From Prostheceraeus crozeri (Eukaryota > Platyhelminthes > Polycladida > Euryleptidae): a stretch of 64,000 nt of DNA. Below the pieces are notes generated by a model, which searched no databases, was not told the DNA's origin, and saw nothing but the letters and a program-made list of their open reading frames with translations. Below are positions 56,936 through 64,000 of this stretch, piece by piece. Location of the stretch: assembly GCA_907163375.1 (NCBI GenBank), contig CAJQUW010000501.1:7501-71500 (forward strand), in the 5' to 3' direction. Within the stretch, counting starts at the first letter, position 1; every line of letters starts with the position of its first letter. The position numbers were made by a program, and so were the translations under genes.

Positions 56936-59900
56936 AATAATCAGTTTTGTTATTAAAGTAGAAAGCATCATTTTTATAATGAAGTTAATAAGGTCTTTCG
57001 GATATGGCTTTGTCAGTAAAAAACTTTAAAGCGCAATCTTTGAAATGGTATGTTGCCAAAATTCCTACTTTACTTTGTCTTATAATAATAATCGTTTGAA
57101 GTTGGGATATTCTTTTATGTTCACCTGCTATCCGAAAAGTGTAACTTTGTTATGAATTGGTCGTAGCATTTTCTAATAATTGATACAATGCAACCACCTA
57201 TGTAGTCTAAGTAATGTAGCCAGTTTCTAATCGTTATCAACATGAATGAAAGGGTTCAAGCTTGTTGAAAATAGTCATAGGCTCATTGCGAGTGTTTTAA
57301 CATTGCAAGAGAAAAATGAGAACTTTTGCCCATTATTTAACGACATGGTTTGACTTTCTTTGGATTCAGTGGTGTAGTTCTGACTATAATGTATGACATT
57401 GACATTGAAGATAATTACAAAGTTGCTTTCATATAGAAATCCAATTGTCATATTCTTTTTATATTGCTTTTACATTCATTAACCGATATCTACAATATGC
57501 CCACCAATTTAAAACATGTCTTACTATATTGCTGTTCATTGTTCAATTATTCTGTTTCCTCGATGGCATTCAAAGTGGTAAAAAAGTGAATGCCTAGAAA
57601 TTATCTGCCTGCATACATTTTTACTTTTAATTAGACTTAATACACAACATCCTAATTTATTTGAAATGATTGAAAATGACAATTCTTGCAAATGCTTAAA
57701 GCAAAATACAATTCTTGTCTATTAAATAACTATTTCCTTAACCACACAAGCATGGCCTAAACATTATCTGCATACTTTCTGGACCGATTTTATAGAATTC
57801 ACGGCCATCTGCACTGCAGCACAACGTTGTTTACCGAAACATCAATAGACGCTGCAAATTGCGATTTATAAGGATTGCATAGCTATTGAAAATGTAATAA
57901 TCCAACTGCTAGTTTGTCATTTCAACTTTGAATGTTTCTGAAGCCTAAAAATGGATGCATTAAAAGCAACATTATAGAATTATATTGATCAGTTTATGGT
58001 CAGTAGTTTACGTTATGAATTATTGAAAATGAGTTCTTCTACCGTTATAAGATTATCCAGGTACTATAGGTTGTTCATAGAGTACAAGTGAATGAAAAAG
58101 TGTATGTTTTCATATTTTTGGAGCCACCAGTCACTAATTTCAAAAATATTTTGAAGACTGGGTACTTTTATTCTTTTCACCCACATTTTTCCAGTTTTCC
58201 AAAATCATCAAATTTTGCCAAAGTTAGTCACATTGGGTTTAGAATAGACTTGATCTGTCACTGGGCGACACTAAAACACGACTGAGTAGTCTTACTTGAA
58301 CCCTGGGATGAAGGATTGGTACCTTGGATACTCAGTTAGAATACAAGGTACAGCTGTGATCATTGACTTCGTGTGGTTGTTGTCTACAGACAAACGACGA
58401 ATAGTTGTCTAATTCTGAGGCTGTAAATGTTCTACAAGTCAGATAAAAGGAGTTTACACACTCAACTCCATGCGATGTTAGTGAGATTGCCCGTAGGAGC
58501 AAGAGATGATCGTTGACGATGCAACACTTCCGGGTGTCAACAACAGAAATGTGGTGATGGGGTGGGGGAAGAATAGAAGTACCGAAGACTGAATATGACA
58601 GAGACGACTACCGGTTATTATTTACCACAAAAAAATTTGAGCTCAAAAGTCCTCTCATGTTGAAATTACTATTTGAAGTGTCTGCACAATTTCATTGAAC
58701 AGTGTACAATAACGGTAATAGCAATTGCAACAAATTCATTCAAATGGCATTAATGAGTGACATCTGATCACATGTATCTCCGGTCTTCCCTCAACGATGC
58801 ATGCTATAAAAAATGTATGAATGACCTGTTCACGATTTATTCTATCATTTTGTGCAGTCGTTATGGAACAAATGGAAATCACATCACATACAGCATTCGA
58901 CAAACAACATTAGCATGTAAAGTGACAAACATGAATGATTCCTGAACATGAAAGAACGAATTAGAAGATCACAAGAGAGGTGATATATATTCTTGGGAAG
59001 AATGCGGAATACATAAAATATATTAAATCAGCGCTATGGAGGATATCAATGTGGAATATGTCAAAATCTTCTACTCGTGCTTACAGCGAATTTATATTCG
59101 TTCGTGCTCTATGACAATATTTGGAATTATATGCATGTAGTCCTTAATGAAGTTAGAGTAATTTTACCTGCTAACAATCATCGATTGATAACTCAATGTG
59201 GAACAGACGTGATTATCGTGACGTGATAATTCTACGGTTAAGTACGTGCATTTTACTCAAAATTATTCAGAGTTAATTTAAGACCAATGAGAATTTAAAG
59301 GGATTCAGGTAAAGATCTTGTGAAGTACATGTATATGTTTTACACTTTGTATATACTTTGGTGCTAAATATATTGAAATATCCTTAACTCCTGAAATTCA
59401 CCTTCAGTTATATCCCCGATTATTATATGACATTAACACATTATCAAATCATAGAATTATACATTTACAAGTGGAATCGTACCAACTGATACATTTAACA
59501 CCATTAATTGCATATGTTTGCAATTATATTTTTGTAAATCAAATGTTGCTAAATAGGAATAAGGAAAATTAGCATAACCCCTAGAGTACAATAAACGGTT
59601 AAAAGATCAAATATTTCCACACACTCATCTAGTGCGAATGCAATATTGTCAGCAATAGCATCGTTATGAAACTCATCAAACAAATGTTTCACGTGGTATA
59701 TATCTGTGGTATATAAACTGTCATGTCAAAGTATTGACAGAAATTCGATAGTTCAGATTCGTCTGCCTTTCAAGAATTTCAAAAATGATAACAATGTGAT
59801 AGGCTACCACCGAATCGTCCGTGGCACTTTCTTTGACTGATGGTGCGATGCGCTTTCAGATGACAACCGTTTCTTGTAGTTACGCTAGCCCTGAAGCAAC

Positions 59901-61499
59901 TGTCATCACGAAAATGGACATACATGTTCAGCTACTAACCTCTGACCGTTACTGTGTGATTAAAACAAGAATTCATCATCGTGTATGTTCTAGTTTTCTA
60001 CGCAATATCCTCTAAACTGTCCTCTGACAATCCTACGATTATGATGTATGTTCATGAGTGTCACAACCATAGATAAGGTCGTACAATATAGAAATAGCAC
60101 TCTACATGTTGCTGTGTGGAATTAAAGACACAAATCTAAAGTACAGAAGATCATTATTGCGTAAAAGTTTGTGAAAACGATGAAATTATTGCAGATCCAC
60201 TCTAGGATGTGCAATGGAAAGCTTGATGAGGCAAACGATGAAATGAAGTGATATTGATGTTCATAATACATGCAGATAATCTGTTTATTAGAAAGTCATA
60301 TTAGATAATCGAAGCTGAGTAATCATTAAATACTGACTTACATCCTCAGTCTTAGGGCCAATCCTGCAAGCCCTCCACAAAGACATTGGGACCCGGGGCT
60401 ACTTGTGATGTCATGGTTCATGATATAGTGCGCTATACAGAGTAATAAGCGGATCAATGTACTCACATTTCGCTTTGACCTGTGTAGTGTATGTACCAGT
60501 TAAGTTCATGCAATACACAGTGCACACCAACTGATTAATTTAGGATGATGCTGTTTCTATAGTTCAGAAGTTCATACACTACTTTTTGAAACACTAAGAA
60601 CGGAAGTTCATCGATCGACAGTACTGCTCAATAAAAAGCTGCTACAATACATTTTTTAATTCCTTTTTGAAACATTGAGGACGAGCGAGTGAAGATACAT
60701 TGCCTTTCAAATGATCAACATAAATCGTCTGGCGCGGCGCTACGCGCATGCATATACACAGTGCATATAAAATATGTCCGCGCATTCTCTAACACTTTTC
60801 TTCCTTGAATTTAGACACATTTCCTGTTCGAGTACCGTCACGAAATCTTGCCTTTGGGCAATGCCCTGAAGTTGACATTTCCGGCTTCACTTTTTAAAAA
60901 TAATGTTTCTTGGAATTAGAGGGTCTAAATTAGTGAAAACCTACAGATTTTAAACAGGATTCTGTCACTAAACTTTGTTCACACCAACAGTGATTGTATT
61001 ATGTGAAGAAAGGAAATTTCCGGCATAACATAAAAAAAGTCATTCTAGTATGATAACCAGCCAAGCACTGCTTTCATCTTGACTGCACGTAACTTTTTGA
61101 GTTCGGATTTTAGCACTGAAAGATTTTATGCAAATCGCAGAAGATTTTGAAGTTAGCATTTCAGCGCTATGTTAACATTTATCAGTAGCATTACGTGCAT
61201 CTAGATATCTTTGACGCAGCTTTAGCATTGCAGCCTTGATTCCTTTATCTCAATCGCTACTTGGGAAGACATCATAGAGACACAGACAAGCAAACATCAA
61301 ACCACGCCCTCATCATGTTTTAGCTGTACAGCAAAATACACGTAAATCGTAAATGTAGAGTCCTAATAAGTAGTGTCTGCGATCGGGATGGACTTTGATG
61401 ACGAAAGAGACATGATGAAAGAGCGATTGTAGATGACGTGGTTGATCGGATGGCGTATTTAGTGTGATGATAGAGATTTAGGACAGACGTCACGGTTCT
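56936..61499. other. Long unassigned stretch 5' of the visible Ig exons
   Basis: AT-rich sequence without a recognised gene or repeat partner. The missing Ig1 and signal-peptide exons of the Ig gene could lie here or beyond the window. One weak minus-strand candidate is described among the findings. 50011-50808, 50938-51756, 51922-53018 and 53947-55204 also hold nothing recognisable. Confidence 0.4.
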
Positions 61500-62010
61500 T
61501 TCCTAAAATTTATCTTTTTGATCCTAATTTTTGCTAATTATTTCATCTTTTTGCAATTTTTTTGAAAATTTAATACAAAAATTAGAAATGTAAATAAAAT
61601 AAAAACCCCTACCATGCAAAGTTTGCGGCAGTCTCACTGACATGCTCAAAATGAGATTCTAAACAGTGCTTTGTGGTACTGCATCCCATTCTTCTTGTAG
61701 ATCTCTTACTAATTTTGCAAGGCTCGCAACGGGAGCATTGCGAAGTCTAGTCTTCCGCCCAATTTCTTCCCATAAATGTTCAATGGAGTTCATATCAGAG
61801 CATCGGGCTGACCACTCTATCGGTCGTATTCCAATTTTCTCTCGGAAGTTCTCCAACGCGAGAACGATGGGGAGCAACGTTGTCATCCTGCAGTCGCCAT
61901 GCCGTCTCACGAGGTCCAAGAAGGTCCACGGCCCATGAAAGTTTTCTTCCAAAATTCGACGCGAATTTTCGATGCAAGTGCGAGTGCAATGACAAATGCA
62001 AGTGAAGATT
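61500..62010 (-). pseudogene. Tc1-like transposase C-terminal fragment
   Basis: The minus strand shows LQDDNVAPHRSRVGELPREN, in place of the usual Q-D-N-A-P-x-H. It continues with RPIEWSARCSDMNSIEHLWE, EIGRKTRLRNAPVASLAKLV and LQEEWDAVPQSTV. These are the D-N-AP-H ... W-ARSPDMNPIEHLW ... LQEEWDAIPQ blocks of Tc1 transposases. Weaker tail residues (SMSVRL) continue to about 61620. At least two frame shifts interrupt it. No TIRs were matched. Confidence 0.8.
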
Positions 62011-62224
62011 CAAGAGCGAATGCAAGTGACAAAGCAAGTGCGGATGCTGTTTAAGTACATTTCCGGAAGTAAACATTTTGCACATGCAAATAGTAACAAC
62101 TCAGCATTCATTAAATCCGCGATATATAAATTTAATGGATACACTAATAAGAATTTGAGCGTGTATGATAGAAATACCCCAAAAAATTAGTATAGTAAAA
62201 TCAACGATGATAAAAAAAGCATTT

Positions 62225-62800
62225 TGAAGTTACCGTTTATAAGCGACAGTCTTAATCGGAACATTAATTACCAAATATGAAAACATAGGTTGAATGTCCG
62301 TCTCGTCAACGGGCTACAAAAAACTGCGTAATGTTTTGAAGAAAAAATGCAAAAATACTAAACAATTATTATAGAATATGCAGCAAGTTATCCCAAAATC
62401 ATAACTGTGAGACATCGTGTGCTGTTTGTCAATTCTCTTGTAGAAAGTGTGGCAATAAATATCTGGGTAAAACTGCTATACCATTCTACTTTAGATACAG
62501 CGAACACAGTCTCAGTATTCGTAATAAAAATGATGTAAGTGCTTTGTCGGAACACAGTAAGACCTGTCTTGTTCACGGTTCGATTGATGATTTTGATGTT
62601 GAATTTCTTCGTTGCTTAAATGATCATGTTAAAACAAGCGTGGTGGAATAGCGATTAATCAATAAGTGCCATCCTAAAATGAACAGATGTCATGAGAGAA
62701 CCGGAGCTATACTGCGTACCAGTTAAACACTCATTTTATTGCTGCCCTGCCTTGAGAAAGGGTCTGGACCCGAAACGTCGGCTGTGTGTATATAATTTTA
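62225..62800 (+). mobile_element. Penelope-like element fragment with GIY-YIG region and hairpin 3' end
   Basis: The plus strand carries the RT-to-nuclease linker LPFISDSLNRNINYQI and HRLNVRLVNGLQKT, then CETSCAVCQFSCRKCGNKYL with GKT, FRYSEHSLSIRNKNDVSALS and a DDFDVEFLRCLNDHV tail. Interruptions are present. Downstream, 62748-62792 holds GGGTCTGGACCCGAAACGTC, a short hairpin followed by GAAAC that recurs at the 3' ends of animal Penelope-like elements. It is a different family from the 18-19 kb copy. Confidence 0.75.
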
Positions 62801-62875
62801 TTCGTAATTATTTAACTTGCTGGCATTAGAATTACTCGGGAGAGAAAACAGATATTTTTCGCATTACTAAATCCC

Positions 62876-63230
62876 CGATACGTATACAGTTTCGACTTCA
62901 TTAAATGAGCTTGAGTTGAGACCCATGAACCACATGTGAGATGTCCAAATTTTTCCACTTCTGGAGAAATGTGCACGAATTTGACTGACTATGATATAAA
63001 TGCATAAGAAAGAAACTTGTTCCATATTACTTATAAAGTGGCTTCATCTCGGTAGTATAGAAACACAGGAATAATTTGCAAAACTTTAGGTTTTTAAAAA
63101 CTGCTCATATAATTTTTTGGACAGCAGGAACTTAATCTATTGAAAAAACTTAATCTTTTCATATAAAAAATTTCACTGTATGCAGATGCTTTTTTTGCGT
63201 CGACACTCTACTGCATATACGCCTACTACA
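62876..63230. mobile_element. TIR element family T, copy 3, internally deleted and truncated
   Basis: This copy is in the opposite orientation. It shows GCGTCGACACTCTACTGCAT near 63200 and the internal GAAACTTGTTCCATATTAC and GTATACAGTTTCGAC blocks of copy 1, but lacks the other terminal repeat. It stops where the mariner-like terminal repeat starts (63232). Confidence 0.65.
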
Positions 63231-63231
63231 T

Positions 63232-64000
63232 ATACAGGGTGTTTCATATTTACCTGCCTAATATCGGTGAAAGAGGAATTTCCAACTTATGACACTGTTA
63301 TTTGTTTCACTGAATGCAGTGATTGATGATATGAAATAGAACCGTCAGCTGGTGAGAGATGTAATAACTAATGACAAATCATTGTCTTGTTCCATGAACG
63401 ATCGATTATTTGATGACTTGTGATCAACACTTACAATTCATTCTAATATCATTTGTGGTTCACTGCTGTCGCATCAGAAATGTCCAACCGATCGCGAAGA
63501 GATCATCACATGAGCATAAATGAGCGCATCATTGTTGTTTAGCTCTACTATGCAACAGGTGGTATCATCCGTAAAACTCAACGAGACTTCAGTGAATATT
63601 TGCAACAAGGAATCTTTGCTCAAGTCATCCTCGCACAGTAAAATCCATCATGGAGAAATTCGAAGCTACCGGATCCGTTGGACATGCTGGTGCTGGAAGA
63701 CCTGTTTCAGTGTCGACAGAAGAGAACCAAGATCTCCTTGCAGTTGCAATTACTGCAAGTCCAAGCAAGTCTGTTTGTAGAATGAGTGCTGAGCGATGAA
63801 TTAATGAAAGATGATATGGATCGAAGACTGCAGTTTTGTGAACTTTTCAACAGCCAATGTCGGGATGATCCCAACTTTCTCATGCTGTGCGAACATGAAA
63901 TGAAAGCTCAAGGAGTCATGGTTTTGGCAGAAATCTGTTCGAACGGTGTTATTGGCACTTTATTTTCCCATGAATTCCTTTACTTTTCCTGACAGTCATA
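63232..64000 (+). mobile_element. 5' part of a mariner-like element, running off the window
   Basis: A likely terminal repeat, CAGGGTGTTTCATATTTACC, starts at 63232. Downstream the plus strand encodes the N-terminal HTH end GHAGAGRPVSVSTEENQDLL and AVAITASPSKSVCRMSAE, then, after a deletion, DDMDRRLQFCELFNSQCRDD and PNFLMLCE. This is the N-terminal half of the transposase type whose C-terminal half is seen at 28 and 56 kb. About 40-50 residues between MSAE and DMDRR are missing and shifts are present. The left end abuts the truncated TIR element at 62876-63230. Confidence 0.75.

Noticed and set aside
58290-58395. Open minus-strand stretch ending at a GTAAGA
   Set aside because: Short, no Ig or other signature, and the acceptor is weak; not distinguishable from chance.
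1-64000. CRISPR arrays, bacterial operons, ribosome binding sites, rRNA genes
   Set aside because: None seen; introns, LINEs and animal transposons show that the DNA is eukaryotic, and the repeats here are transposon-bounded rather than spacer arrays.

Overview
This is a eukaryotic, AT-rich window, almost certainly from an invertebrate animal. It has introns with GT-AG borders, a metazoan cell-adhesion gene of the Ig superfamily, and a dense mixture of LINE, Penelope-like, hAT, Tc1/mariner and PIF/Harbinger remains. The phylum cannot be fixed from the sequence. The transposon mix would fit a lophotrochozoan or an invertebrate deuterostome, but that is inference.

The backbone is one host gene on the minus strand. 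Five exons (51757-51921, 50809-50937, 43144-43329, 31393-31533, 15846-15914) are all multiples of three, all phase 1 at both ends, and all end at GTAA-type donors. They read through as 230 residues: two Ig domains plus a linker that resemble Ig2, Ig3 and the juxtamembrane segment of lachesin/neurotrimin (IgLON-like) proteins. The signal peptide, first Ig domain and C-terminal GPI or membrane signal were not found. The introns are 0.8, 7.5, 11.6 and 15.5 kb, and almost everything else in the window lies in them or flanks them.

Layout from left to right. 0-15 kb: a possible hAT-like element (730-1889), a TIR element (2726-3564), a minus-strand LINE RT (about 4.5-5.4 kb), a hAT zinc-finger fragment (7.8-8.3 kb), a small MITE (10.9-11.2 kb), a foldback element (12983-13709) and a plus-strand LINE RT (14.7-15.5 kb). 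16-31 kb: a second copy of the TIR element, a Penelope-like GIY-YIG fragment arranged as a near-perfect palindrome (18.29-19.80 kb), a hAT MITE with an exact 8-bp target duplication (21915-22677), a LINE tail, further foldback elements, a MITE built from GGAGACGTCTCC palindromes, and a mariner-like fragment. 33-40 kb: a LINE tail, a Penelope-like RT fragment inside a TAAGTCATAAG-ended element, an AACGGACGCTCG repeat block, and a rearranged foldback copy. 43.6-50.0 kb: a LINE split by a 4.85-kb two-gene Harbinger element and by a 230-bp hairpin insert. 53-57 kb: a hAT MITE with a second exact 8-bp duplication, and a mariner-like transposase interrupted by a LINE. 61.5-64 kb: a Tc1-like transposase, a Penelope-like GIY-YIG fragment, a third TIR-element copy and the 5' part of a mariner-like element.

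The best candidates for something undescribed are the long-armed foldback family with TAG...CTA ends and 3-bp duplications (three loci), the palindromic Penelope-like unit, the 230-bp hairpin with a 12-bp duplication, and the repeat-built MITEs. No complete new biological system was recognised.
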